64,000 nt of DNA, from positions 62,001 to 126,000 of the forward strand of contig CAYYIV010000002.1 of NCBI GenBank assembly GCA_964472095.1. Direction: 5' to 3'. Positions within the stretch are counted from its first letter, which is position 1. Every line of letters begins with the position of its first letter. A program made the translations under genes and the position numbers. Below the pieces are notes generated by a model. It saw only the letters and a program-made list of their open reading frames with translations, made no database searches and was not told the DNA's origin. The stretch comes from Pelagibius sp964472095 (GTDB taxonomy: Bacteria > Pseudomonadota > Alphaproteobacteria > Kiloniellales > Kiloniellaceae). Shown here one piece after another: positions 19,507 through 28,368 of this stretch.

Positions 19507-21441
19507 CTAAGCCCTGACGGGAGATTCCATCTCCGCCTGGCCGAGGGCCGTCAGCACCGTGGCGAGGATGCCGGTACGGTCGAGGCCGGCATCGGCAATC
19601 TGGACCTCCGGCCTGTCGTGGTCGATGAAACGGTCGGGCAGGGTCATCGGGCGGAATTTCAGCCCCTTGTCGAAGACGCCTTCGCGGGCGAGGAACTGCA
19701 TGACCTGGGCTGCGAAACCGCCGATGGAGCCCTCCTCCACCGTCACCAGCACCTCGTGCTCGCGCGCCAGGCGACGCACCAGGTCCTCGTCGATCGGCTT
19801 GGCGAAGCGGGCATCGGCCACCGTGGTCGAGAGTCCCCGCGCGGCGAGGTCCTCGGCCGCTGCGAGGGCGTCGGCGAGGCGCGTCCCGAGGGCCAGGATC
19901 GCCACCTTGCTGCCCTCGCGAAGGATGCGGCCCCTGCCGATCTCCAGCGGCGTGCCGCGTGCCGGCATCTCGATGCCGAGCGCCTCGCCGCGCGGATAGC
20001 GCAGCGCCGAGGGACGGTCGTCGATCTGGCAGGCGGTCGCCACCATGTGCATCAGCTCGACCTCGTCGCTCGGTGCCATGATGACGAAGTTGGGCAGGCA
20101 GCCGAGGTAGGCGAGGTCGTAGCTGCCCTGGTGGGTGACGCCGTCGGCGCCGACCATGCCGGCACGGTCGATGGCAAAGCGCACCGGCAGGCTCTGGATC
20201 GCCACGTCGTGCACCACCTGGTCGTAGCCGCGCTGCAGGAAGGTCGAGTAGATCGCGGCGAAGGGCTTGAAGCCCTCGCAGGCCAAGCCGGCGCAGAAGG
20301 TCACGGCATGCTGCTCGGCGATGCCGACGTCGAAGGTCCGCTTCGGGAAGCGCTCGCCGAACTTGTTGAGGCCGGTGCCCGAGGGCATGGCCGCGGTCAC
20401 GGCGACGATCTTGTCGTCGTGCTCGGCCTCGGCGATAAGGCCGGCGGCGAAAACGTTCTGGTAGGTCGGCGCCTTGGGCGTGCCCTTGGCCTGCTTGCCG
20501 GTCACCACGTCGAACTTGGCAACGCCGTGGTACTTGTCGGCGGCAGCTTCGGCCGGTTCGTAGCCCTTGCCCTTCTGCGTCACGCAGTGGATCAGCACCG
20601 GACCCTCATAATGAGAGTCGCGGACGTTCTTCAGAACCGGCAGCAGGTGATCCAGATTGTGGCCGTCGATCGGACCTACATAGAAGAAGCCCAGCTCCTC
20701 GAACAGCGTGCCGCCGGTGAGGAAGCCGCGGGCGTATTCTTCAGCCCGCTTGGCCGCCCTCTCGATGGGCCGCGGGAAGCGCTTGGCCAGCGCCCTCCCG
20801 ACCTGGCGCACGGAAAGGAAGGGCTTGGAGGAGATCAGTTGCGACAGGTAGGCGCTCATGGCGCCCACCGGCGGTGCGATCGACATGTCGTTGTCGTTGA
20901 GGATGACGATGAGGCGGGAGTTCATCGCCCCGGCGTTGTTCATCGCCTCATAGGCCATGCCGGCGCTCATGGCGCCGTCGCCGATCACCGCGATGACGGC
21001 GTTGTCCTCACCACGAAAGTCGCGCGCCACCGAGAAGCCGAGGCCGGCCGAGATCGACGTCGAGCTGTGCGCCGCACCGAAGGGATCGTAGAGGCTCTCC
21101 TTGCGGCTGGTGAAGCCGGATAGGCCCCCGCCCTGGCGCAGGGTGCGGATGCGGTCGCGCCGACCGGTAAGGATCTTGTGCGGATAGCACTGATGCGACA
21201 CGTCCCAGATCAGCTTGTCCCTGGGCGTCTCGAACACGTAATGCAGCGCGGTGGTAAGCTCGACCACGCCAAGGCCGGCGCCGAGATGGCCGCCGGTGAC
21301 CGAGACCGCCTCGATCATCTCCGCGCGCAACTCGTCGGCCAGATCGCGCAGCTGGCTCTCTTCGAGCCGGCGCAGATCCGCGGGGTCGTTAATCTGATCC
21401 AAAAGGGGGGTCGGACGTCTGTTATGACCGATCTGTGCCAC
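19507..21441 (-). CDS. dxs: 1-deoxy-D-xylulose-5-phosphate synthase
   Basis: First enzyme of the MEP isoprenoid pathway, condensing pyruvate and glyceraldehyde-3-phosphate with thiamine diphosphate. The 644-residue protein shows HLGAGLGVVELTTALHYVF near the N-terminus, the ThDP motif GDGAMSAGMAYEAMNNAG, and the transketolase-type RFAIDRAGMVGADGVTHQG segment in the central domain. It lies directly downstream of ispA on the same strand (111-base gap), so isoprenoid precursor and farnesyl diphosphate formation are encoded together. Confidence 0.97.
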   Translation of the reverse strand: MAQIGHNRRPTPLLDQINDPADLRRLEESQLRDLADELRAEMIEAVSVTGGHLGAGLGVVELTTALHYVFETPRDKLIWDVSHQCYPHKILTGRRDRIRTLRQGGGLSGFTSRKESLYDPFGAAHSSTSISAGLGFSVARDFRGEDNAVIAVIGDGAMSAGMAYEAMNNAGAMNSRLIVILNDNDMSIAPPVGAMSAYLSQLISSKPFLSVRQVGRALAKRFPRPIERAAKRAEEYARGFLTGGTLFEELGFFYVGPIDGHNLDHLLPVLKNVRDSHYEGPVLIHCVTQKGKGYEPAEAAADKYHGVAKFDVVTGKQAKGTPKAPTYQNVFAAGLIAEAEHDDKIVAVTAAMPSGTGLNKFGERFPKRTFDVGIAEQHAVTFCAGLACEGFKPFAAIYSTFLQRGYDQVVHDVAIQSLPVRFAIDRAGMVGADGVTHQGSYDLAYLGCLPNFVIMAPSDEVELMHMVATACQIDDRPSALRYPRGEALGIEMPARGTPLEIGRGRILREGSKVAILALGTRLADALAAAEDLAARGLSTTVADARFAKPIDEDLVRRLAREHEVLVTVEEGSIGGFAAQVMQFLAREGVFDKGLKFRPMTLPDRFIDHDRPEVQIADAGLDRTGILATVLTALGQAEMESPVRA

Positions 21442-21552
21442 GCTATCTAACGCTCCTGACGCCTTTGCGGCATCTCATTGTCTCTCCAACACTACTCTTG
21501 CCCGCCTGCGGTCGCACAACATCAACGGCCAACCAACCTCCAAGGTTGCCCG

Positions 21553-22488
21553 CTAGGACCGGCGCGTGACGACAAACGCTGCCGTCTGCCTGAGAAGGTC
21601 TGCCTTTTCACCGAAAAGATCAAGTCGTGCACAGGCAGACTGCACCAGCGACTCGGCCTTCGCCCGGGCTTGCTGGACGCCAAGCTGGCCGACAAATGTG
21701 GCCTTTCCTAGGCTGACGTCCTGGCCGGTCGGCTTACCGAGCGCCTCCGGCGTGCTCTCCGCATCCAGCAGATCGTCGGCGATCTGGAAGGCCAGGCCGA
21801 GGTCCTGAGCATAGGCCACCAGGGCCGTCCGCTCGGCCGCCGCGGCCTCCCCGAGCAGTGCCCCCGCCTCACAGGAAAACCGGATCAGCGCCCCGGTTTT
21901 CAGGCTCTGCAGATGCGAGATGCCGTCGAGGTCGAGGCCGCTGCGCTGCGGCGAGATATCGATCATCTGGCCGCCGACCATGCCGGCTGCCCCAGCGGCG
22001 GCGGCAAGGGCGCCGACCAGGGCGATGCGCACCGCCGCCTTGTCGTGGGTACTGGCGTCGGCCAGGACCGTGAAAGCCTCGGTCAGCAGCCCGTCGCCAG
22101 CCAGGATCGCGGTCGCCTCGTCGAAGGCGACATGGGCAGTCGGCCGGCCGCGGCGCAGATCGCTGTCGTCCATCGCCGGCAGGTCGTCATGGATCAGGCT
22201 GTAGCAATGCACCATCTCGATGGCGGCGGCGACCCGCAGGGCGCGCGCCTGGGGCACATCGAACAAGCGGGCAGTTTCGCAGACCAGGAACGGCCGCAGG
22301 CGCTTGCCGCCGCCGAGCGCACTGTAGCGCATCGCCTCGAGCACGCGACCGCGCGGTCCGGCAACCGGCGCCAACACTTCGTCGAGCACCTGCGTCACGG
22401 CCTCGCCCTGTGCCGCCAGGGCTTCCTGCAGGCCGGCTTCGTCCGGGGACCAGGCGGCACCTTGCACCTTGGCACTGCTATTCGACAT
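21553..22488 (-). CDS. ispA: Farnesyl diphosphate synthase (polyprenyl synthetase family)
   Basis: A 311-residue trans-prenyltransferase that builds farnesyl diphosphate from IPP and DMAPP. Both aspartate-rich motifs are present: the first as DDLPAMD beginning at residue 101 and the second as DDLLD near residue 238. GGGKRLRPFL (IPP-binding) and QMIDI segments are also seen. ATG at 22488 is chosen; an upstream GTG at 22500 is possible. It overlaps the 3' end of xseB, consistent with the common xseB-ispA-dxs order. Confidence 0.94.
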   Translation of the reverse strand: MSNSSAKVQGAAWSPDEAGLQEALAAQGEAVTQVLDEVLAPVAGPRGRVLEAMRYSALGGGKRLRPFLVCETARLFDVPQARALRVAAAIEMVHCYSLIHDDLPAMDDSDLRRGRPTAHVAFDEATAILAGDGLLTEAFTVLADASTHDKAAVRIALVGALAAAAGAAGMVGGQMIDISPQRSGLDLDGISHLQSLKTGALIRFSCEAGALLGEAAAAERTALVAYAQDLGLAFQIADDLLDAESTPEALGKPTGQDVSLGKATFVGQLGVQQARAKAESLVQSACARLDLFGEKADLLRQTAAFVVTRRS

Positions 22489-22729
22489 CGAGCGGCTCAC
22501 TTGACAGACCGCCGTCCGCGGCGAGGCTGATTTTCTCGATCTTCGCCTGGGCTTCGCGCAGCTTGGTATCGCAGTGGCGCTTCAGCGCCGCGCCGCGGTC
22601 GTAGTCGCCGATGGCACTGTCCAGCGTGCCCTGGCCCTGCTCCAGCTTGGCCACGATGGCTTTGAGCTCGTCGAGCGCCTGTTCGAAGGACATCTTTCGG
22701 ATGTCCGCGGGAATAGAGTTTTCTACCAC
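22478..22729 (-). CDS. xseB: Exodeoxyribonuclease VII small subunit
   Basis: An 83-residue helical protein that pairs with XseA to degrade single-stranded DNA. The family core MSFEQALDELKAIVAKLEQG and YDRGAALKRHCDTKLREAQAKIEKI is complete. The GTG at 22729, preceded by an AGGGA site, gives the usual N-terminal extension seen in alphaproteobacteria; an ATG at 22693 is the alternative. The stop lies inside the start region of ispA. Confidence 0.9.
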   Translation of the reverse strand: MVENSIPADIRKMSFEQALDELKAIVAKLEQGQGTLDSAIGDYDRGAALKRHCDTKLREAQAKIEKISLAADGGLSSEPLDVE

Positions 22730-22920
22730 AGCCTGTACTTTCCCTGCGGAGCCCCTCACCCTGGGCTTCCCGACACGCAATTGTGCCAGATTTGTGCCGG
22801 ATTCGTTGTGGAATCGCTACGGCGCCGCCAGGCGAAGATGCCCGAAGCGCCCCCTGGACAACAGCCTTTCGTTGGCGCCTGCCCCTTCTTGCCCGCCGCG
22901 CAGCGCCCGGCCGGCACCCA

Positions 22921-23850
22921 TCAGGCCTGCATCAGGGCCTTCACGTGGGCGGCCACGCTGCGCCCCAGGGCGTCCGGGTTGTAGCCGCCTTCCAGCACCG
23001 AGACAAGCCGCCCGCCGCAGGCATTGCGTGCCAGCGCGAGCAGTTCCTGCGTCGCCCAGACGTAGTCGTCCTCGCTGAAGTTCAGTCCGGCGAGCGGATC
23101 CTCGGCATGGGCATCGAAGCCCGCGGAAATGAAGATGAACTCCGGCTGGAAGGCCGTCAGTGCCGGCACGATGTTGTCGCGCATGCCCTGGCGGAACGCC
23201 TGCGACCCGGCACCGGGCGGGAGTGGCACGTTGATAATATTGGCGTTCACGCCGCGCTCGCGGGCCGACCCGGTACCGGGATAGAGGGGCATCTGATGGG
23301 TCGAAGCGTAGAACAGGTCGGGATCGCCCCAGAAGGCGGCCTGGGTACCGTTGCCGTGGTGCACGTCGAAGTCGACCACGGCGATGCGGTGCAGGCCATG
23401 CGCCTCGCGCGCGTGCAGGGCACCCACCGCCACATTGTTGATCAGACAAAACCCCATCGGGTGGTCCGGCTCCGCGTGGTGTCCGGGCGGGCGCACCGCG
23501 CAGAAGGCATTGTCCGCCTCCCCCGCCATCACCGCGTCGACTGCCGCCACCACCGCCCCGGCCGCCCTCAGCGCCGCCTCGCCGGAGCCAGGCGACAGGT
23601 AGGTATCGGCATCGAGCCCGTATGCGCCCTCGGCCGGCACCTGTGCCAGGAGGTCGGGCAGATACCGGCCGGGATGGACCCGGGCGATCTGACTTTCCCC
23701 GGCGCGCGGCGCCTCGCGGCGCAGCAGTGCCGCGAACTCGGGCGCGGCCAGGGCCCGCTCGATGGCCCTGAGGCGGACCGGGTTTTCGGGATGGCCAATG
23801 TCGGGAATATGGTCTTCGCAGGCGGGATGACTGAGGAGAAGTGTGGTCAT
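22921..23850 (-). CDS. Histone-deacetylase-family (class II-like) hydrolase
   Basis: A 309-residue HDAC-superfamily protein with the full zinc/charge-relay set: RPPGHHAEPDHPMGFCLINNVAVGA, VVDFDVHHGNGTQAAF and SAGFDAHAEDPLAGL. Natural substrates of these bacterial proteins are mostly unknown; acetylated small amines or protein lysines are candidates. It is the second HDAC-fold protein in the window but lacks the polyamine-type insert of the one at 16179. It heads the xseB-ispA-dxs run on the minus strand. ATG at 23850 gives the standard family length; a longer frame upstream lacks homology-like features. Confidence 0.9.
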   Translation of the reverse strand: MTTLLLSHPACEDHIPDIGHPENPVRLRAIERALAAPEFAALLRREAPRAGESQIARVHPGRYLPDLLAQVPAEGAYGLDADTYLSPGSGEAALRAAGAVVAAVDAVMAGEADNAFCAVRPPGHHAEPDHPMGFCLINNVAVGALHAREAHGLHRIAVVDFDVHHGNGTQAAFWGDPDLFYASTHQMPLYPGTGSARERGVNANIINVPLPPGAGSQAFRQGMRDNIVPALTAFQPEFIFISAGFDAHAEDPLAGLNFSEDDYVWATQELLALARNACGGRLVSVLEGGYNPDALGRSVAAHVKALMQA

Positions 23851-24068
23851 AAGGGAACTCAAAAAGGACTCGAAAAGGGGCGCTTCGAATGGTTTGCGCC
23901 GCATCATAGAAGCTCCGGCCCGCCAATTTAACCGCGCATTTTGCCGAGAGAGCCCGCGGCTACCATTGACTTGCCGGCCGCCGGGCCACAATTCTGGCGC
24001 AGGACGGTTGCTTCCGGCACGGAGGCAGACCGTGGGGGCCGCCACCCAAGGGCCGAGGAGAGGTCGTC

Positions 24069-25208
24069 GTGGGCAGACGTGTGGAAAGGGCGGGGCGCCG
24101 CTTGGCGCAGGCCGCTGTGGTGGTGGCTGCGGTCGGCTCGGCTGCCTTCGGCCACGCCGGACCGGCGCTGGCCCAGCAGGACGGTGTCCCGGTGCGGATC
24201 GACGCCGTGCGCAGCGAGCCGCTGACCCAGACGATCCCGGTCATCGGGCGCCTGGTGGCCCAGCAGGCCGGCTCCGTCGCGGCACGCATCGGCGGGCCGA
24301 TCCTCGAATTCCGAGTCCAGGTCGGCGACCGCGTGGATGCCGGCGACATCATCGCCGTGCTCGACAAGTCTACCATGGCGGCCGAGCGCGACTTGGCGGC
24401 GGCCGGCCTGGCGCTGGCCCGCGCCGAGCTGAATACCCGCCAGGCCGAGATCACCCTGGCACAGCAGGAACTGCGGCGCATCGAGGGCCTGAAGACGTCT
24501 GCCGCCTTCAGCCAGGCGCGCTTCGACGACGTGCGCCAGCAGGTCGCCATCGCCGAGGCCGGCGCACGCGAGGCCGAAGCCTCGGTAACCTCCGCCCAGG
24601 CGAGCCTGCGCCTGGCGGAAATCAATCTCGCCAATACCGAAGTCAAGGCACCCTATGACGGTGTGATCTCGCAGCGCCTCAGCGAGGCCGGCGCCTATGC
24701 CCGGGAGGGCGATCCCCTCGTCAACATGATCGGCGACCACAGCCTGGAAGTGGAAGCAGATGTGCCCTCCAACCGGCTGCTGGGCCTGATGCCCGGCACC
24801 GAGCTGACCGGCCGGCTCGATGACGGCACCGCCTTCACGGCCAGCGTGCGGGCCATCATTCCCGATGAGAACCCGCTGACCCGCACGCGCGCCGTCCGCT
24901 TCGTACCGCGCTTCGCGGAAGACGCCGCCGCCCTGGCCAACGAGCAGTCCGCCACCATGCAGATTCCTGTGGGCGCACCGCGGCAGATCGTGTCGGTCCA
25001 TAAGGACGCTCTCATCCAGCAGCCCAACGACATTATGGTCTTCGTGGTCGTCGACGGCAAAGCGCAGCCCCGCACGATCATCGTCGGCGAAGCCGTCGGC
25101 CCCCGTTTCGAGGTATTGGACGGACTGAACTATGGCGACCTGGTCGTCGTCCGCGGCAATGAGCGGCTGCAGCCCGACATGCCGGTCAGGATTGAAGAGG
25201 CGTCGTAG
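24069..25208 (+). CDS. RND efflux periplasmic adaptor (HlyD/AcrA family)
   Basis: A 379-residue membrane-fusion protein. The N-terminal 36 residues form a signal sequence ending GPALAQQ. The lipoyl half-motifs (GSVAARIGGPILEFRVQVGDRVDAGDIIAVLD and APYDGVISQRLSEAGAYAREGDPLVNMIG) flank a roughly 100-residue coiled-coil hairpin, followed by beta-barrel and membrane-proximal domains. GTG 24069 has a GAGGAGAGG site. Adaptors normally precede an RND pump gene, but the next gene is a convergent tusA, so the partner pump must be elsewhere or this adaptor is orphaned. Confidence 0.88.
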   Translation: MGRRVERAGRRLAQAAVVVAAVGSAAFGHAGPALAQQDGVPVRIDAVRSEPLTQTIPVIGRLVAQQAGSVAARIGGPILEFRVQVGDRVDAGDIIAVLDKSTMAAERDLAAAGLALARAELNTRQAEITLAQQELRRIEGLKTSAAFSQARFDDVRQQVAIAEAGAREAEASVTSAQASLRLAEINLANTEVKAPYDGVISQRLSEAGAYAREGDPLVNMIGDHSLEVEADVPSNRLLGLMPGTELTGRLDDGTAFTASVRAIIPDENPLTRTRAVRFVPRFAEDAAALANEQSATMQIPVGAPRQIVSVHKDALIQQPNDIMVFVVVDGKAQPRTIIVGEAVGPRFEVLDGLNYGDLVVVRGNERLQPDMPVRIEEAS

Positions 25209-25221
25209 CCACCGCGCCGGT

Positions 25222-25470
25222 TCAGCCGGCCTTGCGGATACGGAACAGGAAGACGCCGCCGTCCTCCTGCCACTCCAGCAACTCATCACCGGTGGTTTCG
25301 CAGAATGACTTGAAATCCGCCACCGCGCCGGGGTCCGTCGCGCGGACCTCGAGGACCGCGCCGGCGGCGACGCCCTTCATCGCCTTACGCGCGCGCAGCA
25401 CCGGCAGGGGGCATTTGAGGCCGGTGGCATCCAGGGAAGTGATGGTCACGTCGAGGGGCCCTCGTTCCAT
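25222..25470 (-). CDS. TusA family sulfur-carrier protein
   Basis: An 82-residue SirA/TusA-fold protein with the active cysteine in the motif DATGLKCPLPVLRARKAM, which carries a persulfide sulfur in relay reactions. The two-layer alpha/beta core is complete (VLEVRATDPGAVADFKSFCETTGDELLEW). It is divergent from an ArsR-type regulator, with 91 bases between the starts. This arrangement suggests local sulfur-responsive control, but TusA proteins also serve tRNA thiolation, so its pathway is open. Confidence 0.88.
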   Translation of the reverse strand: MERGPLDVTITSLDATGLKCPLPVLRARKAMKGVAAGAVLEVRATDPGAVADFKSFCETTGDELLEWQEDGGVFLFRIRKAG

Positions 25471-25561
25471 TGGAAATCTCGGTGAATCAACGATTAAGGC
25501 GCGCCGGCACAAAAATCCAGCCCCCCTTGACCGCGGCTTTCCACGAACAAGTATCATAGCT

Positions 25562-25960
25562 ATGTCTTATGGACCTCTCTTGCTATCGGCCGGCCGCGCC
25601 AGTCGCCTGTTGAAGGCAGTCAGCAACGAACGCCGCCTCGTCATCCTCTGCCATCTGTCCGAGCGCGAGCATTCGGTCAACGAGCTTTGCCGGCTCGTCG
25701 GGCTCAGCCAGTCGGCGCTGTCCCAGCACCTGGCGAAGCTGCGCCGCGACCGCTTGGTAAAGACCCGGCGGGCTGCGCAGACCGTGTTCTATTCGGTGGC
25801 CGGCCCGGAGGTCGGGCAGCTGCTGCGTTCGCTCTCCGAGCTCTTCAGCCCCGCCGGCACCGACGCGGCTGCGGCAGCCTCAACTTCGGCGCCCCGGGAG
25901 CGCCTCGACAGAGCCGAGCCGGTCGAAGCGCAGGCCGCGTGGCGAAAGTCGAACGCCTGA
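25562..25960 (+). CDS. ArsR/SmtB family regulator, BigR/SqrR-like
   Basis: A 132-residue winged-helix repressor with recognition helix segment VNELCRLVGLSQSALSQHLAKLRRDRLV and wing RRAAQTVFYSV. It resembles the persulfide sensors BigR/SqrR, which use one cysteine in helix 2 and one near the C-terminal helix. Here the first is present (VILCHL) but the second position, expected near LLRSLSELFSP, is serine. A second cysteine exists instead at ELCRL. It may therefore sense sulfur differently or not at all. It is divergent from tusA. The start lacks a strong ribosome site. Confidence 0.82.
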   Translation: MSYGPLLLSAGRASRLLKAVSNERRLVILCHLSEREHSVNELCRLVGLSQSALSQHLAKLRRDRLVKTRRAAQTVFYSVAGPEVGQLLRSLSELFSPAGTDAAAAASTSAPRERLDRAEPVEAQAAWRKSNA

Positions 25961-26237
25961 CGACGGCACAATCCGAGGGGATTGCCCCCCTTGATCGGGC
26001 TTTGCCCTTAGAATCCGGCCGCCGCCGTCCGGTCCTTAACTCTATTTCCGCCGACATCGCAGGTAGTCAGTAACGTGGAGCGTGTAAGCGCCGCGACGAG
26101 CAACGCCATGATCATTTCGCGCGCTTGATCCCCGGATCAGGTTTGAGTTAAGCCTGACGCACTCACAACCCTGTCGCTATCAGCACTGCCACCCATCGCC
26201 GCTGGGTCGAACAGCAACAAGCAAAGAGATCCAGAGA

Positions 26238-26705
26238 GTGACTGACAAAGAACTAGCGTCCCCCGCTCCCCCCGTCCCAGATCCCATCGACGTCTCCATC
26301 GGGTCCCGCCTGCGGCTGCGCCGCTTGGCGATGGGGTTCAGCCAGGAGACCCTGGCACGGGCCCTGGGCATCACCTTCCAGCAGATCCAGAAGTACGAGC
26401 GTGGCACCAACCGCGTTTTTGCCAGCCGCCTGTTTCTGCTGGCGCGCGTGCTGCGGGTGCCGGTGGCCTACTTCTTCCAAGGCCTGCATTCGGCGGGCGA
26501 ATCCAACGGCACCGAGGGCCCCGGCGGCTCACACGCAGCGAGCGCCGAGGATGGCGTTCAGGATCTGCTCGGCAAGAGCGATACGCTGAAGCTGATCCAG
26601 GCCTACAACAAGATCACCGACCCCACCGTGCGGCGCCAGATCTATGCCCTGGTGAGGACGGTCGGCGAGCAGGACGCCCTGGCGAACCGCCTGCACTTGC
26701 CTTAG
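26238..26705 (+). CDS. XRE-family helix-turn-helix regulator (paralogue 1)
   Basis: A 155-residue DNA-binding protein of a class common in alphaproteobacteria. The helix-turn-helix is at residues about 20-80 (RLRLRRLAMGFSQETLARALGITFQQIQKYERG). The C-terminal part carries a helical segment KLIQAYNKITDPTVRRQIYALVRTVG. A near-symmetric TGATCC-CC-GGATCA site at 26126-26139 upstream could be its operator. It is paralogous to the protein at 46426-46869. The GTG start is preceded only by a weak AGAGA site. Targets are unknown. Confidence 0.85.
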   Translation: MTDKELASPAPPVPDPIDVSIGSRLRLRRLAMGFSQETLARALGITFQQIQKYERGTNRVFASRLFLLARVLRVPVAYFFQGLHSAGESNGTEGPGGSHAASAEDGVQDLLGKSDTLKLIQAYNKITDPTVRRQIYALVRTVGEQDALANRLHLP

Positions 26706-26816
26706 GGCTCGCTGACACGGGCAATCCCCGCTGGACGGGGGACGACCCAGCCCGCTAAATGGGCCGGCTGGAAGGACGACCGCCGGGGGCGCCGGCGGGT
26801 TCAGGGGGAGTCGACC

Positions 26817-27287
26817 ATGCCAAAGCTTCGCCGCCGATGGCGGCATTCCGCCTTTGCAGCGGTCCTGCTTGCGGCCTCCTCGCCGGCCTGGACCGCCACC
26901 GCCGCCGGCCAGGACGCCGCCTACTTCACCCCCACCTATGCCGCCTCCCAGGGGTCTCCCTACAGCGAGGTCTACGCCCGCACCTTCGGCGCAGCGCCGC
27001 TTGAGACCGCCGCCCCGCCGCCGTCATCCGGCGCTCCCACCCCTTCGGTCGTCTACGTGATCGAGGACGGCCGGTTGCTCACCTACAGCGCGGAGGTCTT
27101 TGCGCGTGGCGAGGGCGAGCCGCTCGCCGGTACGCCGCTGGCCGCCGCCGAATCCCCCTACGGCGGCTTCGCGCCGGAGGTGCGCGCGCCGCGCGTCACC
27201 GACAGGCTCTACGCGAGGCCACAGCTTGAAACCACGGCGGGTGCCGCACCGGCCAGTGGTCCGATTCCGCTGTTGCCGCCGAACTAG
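26817..27287 (+). CDS. Small exported protein of unknown function
   Basis: A 156-residue protein with a basic N-terminus (PKLRRRWRH) and a hydrophobic stretch ending in ATAAG, a Sec signal peptide. The mature part is Ala/Pro-rich with a low-complexity PPPSSGAPTPS linker and a short conserved-looking core VVYVIEDGRLLTYSAEVFARG. No domain is recognised. It lies just upstream of queA on the same strand, but there is no evident functional tie. Confidence 0.6.
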   Translation: MPKLRRRWRHSAFAAVLLAASSPAWTATAAGQDAAYFTPTYAASQGSPYSEVYARTFGAAPLETAAPPPSSGAPTPSVVYVIEDGRLLTYSAEVFARGEGEPLAGTPLAAAESPYGGFAPEVRAPRVTDRLYARPQLETTAGAAPASGPIPLLPPN

Positions 27288-27330
27288 CCGGCTTGGCCTG
27301 GCGGCGGCCGGGTGCTAGGAAGCGCCCGCC

Positions 27331-28368
27331 ATGAAAACCAGCGACTTCGACTTCGACCTGCCGCGCGAGCTGATCGCCCAGCGCCCGGTCGAACCGCGCG
27401 ACCAGGCGCGACTGCTGCACGTCGCCCCGACGCTGACCGACGGCCGGGTCGGCGACCTGGCGGAGCTGCTGCGCCCCGGCGACCTGCTGGTCACCAACGA
27501 CACCAAAGTGATCCCGGCGCGCCTGGCCGGCCGCCGTGGCGCCGCCGGTATCGAGGTTACCCTGCACCAGGCCGTGGCCAGCGGAGTGTGGAAGGCCTTC
27601 GCGCGCCCGGCGCGCAAGCTGGCGATCGGGGATCGCATCGACTTCGCACCCGGTTTCAGCGCAGCAGTGATCGACAAGGGCGCGGCCGGCGAGGTGACGC
27701 TCGCCTTCGACCGCTGCGACGGCAATCTGCTGGCGGCGCTGGAGGCCCACGGCATCATGCCGCTGCCGCCCTATATCCGGCGCGAGAAGTCCGGCGATCT
27801 ACGCGACCGCAGAGACTACCAGACGATCTTCGCCCGCCGCGAGGGCGCCGTGGCGGCGCCGACAGCCGGGCTGCACTTCACCGACCGCCTGCTGCAACGC
27901 CTGCAGGATCGCGGCATCGGCAGGGTCAACGTGACGCTGCACGTCGGTGCCGGCACCTTTCTGCCGGTGAAGACCGAGGACATCGAGGCCCATGCGATGC
28001 ACAGCGAGACCGGCGAGATCACTGCCGCGGCGGCCGAGGCCGTCAATGCGGCGCGCGCTGCCGGCGGCCGCATCGTCGCCGTCGGCACCACCTCGCTGCG
28101 GCTGCTCGAAAGCGTCGCCGCGGAAGACGGCAAGGTGGCGGCCTTCACCGGCGAAACGGCACTCTTCATTCTGCCGGGCTACCGCTTCAGGTGCGTCGAC
28201 CTGCTGATGACCAACTTCCACCTGCCGCGTTCCACCCTCTTCATGCTGGTCTGCGCCTTTGCCGGCAAGGCCCGCATGCAGGCCGCCTACAGCCACGCGA
28301 TCACCAAGGGCTACCGCTTCTACTCCTACGGCGATGCCTGCCTGCTTGAGCCGGAGAGGGCGGCATGA
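27331..28368 (+). CDS. queA: S-adenosylmethionine:tRNA ribosyltransferase-isomerase
   Basis: A 345-residue enzyme that transfers and isomerises the ribosyl moiety of SAM onto preQ1-tRNA, forming epoxyqueuosine. Characteristic segments are FDFDLPRELIAQRPVEPRDQARLL, PTAGLHFTDRLL and NVTLHVGAGTFLPVKTEDIEAHAMHSE. It starts the queA-tgt-queG operon; its stop overlaps the tgt start by four bases (ATGA), indicating translational coupling. Confidence 0.96.
   Translation: MKTSDFDFDLPRELIAQRPVEPRDQARLLHVAPTLTDGRVGDLAELLRPGDLLVTNDTKVIPARLAGRRGAAGIEVTLHQAVASGVWKAFARPARKLAIGDRIDFAPGFSAAVIDKGAAGEVTLAFDRCDGNLLAALEAHGIMPLPPYIRREKSGDLRDRRDYQTIFARREGAVAAPTAGLHFTDRLLQRLQDRGIGRVNVTLHVGAGTFLPVKTEDIEAHAMHSETGEITAAAAEAVNAARAAGGRIVAVGTTSLRLLESVAAEDGKVAAFTGETALFILPGYRFRCVDLLMTNFHLPRSTLFMLVCAFAGKARMQAAYSHAITKGYRFYSYGDACLLEPERAA

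Noticed and set aside
18508..21123. An 870-codon plus-strand open frame
   Set aside because: It lies opposite MATE and dxs, whose motifs are unmistakable; no domain is seen in the antisense product.
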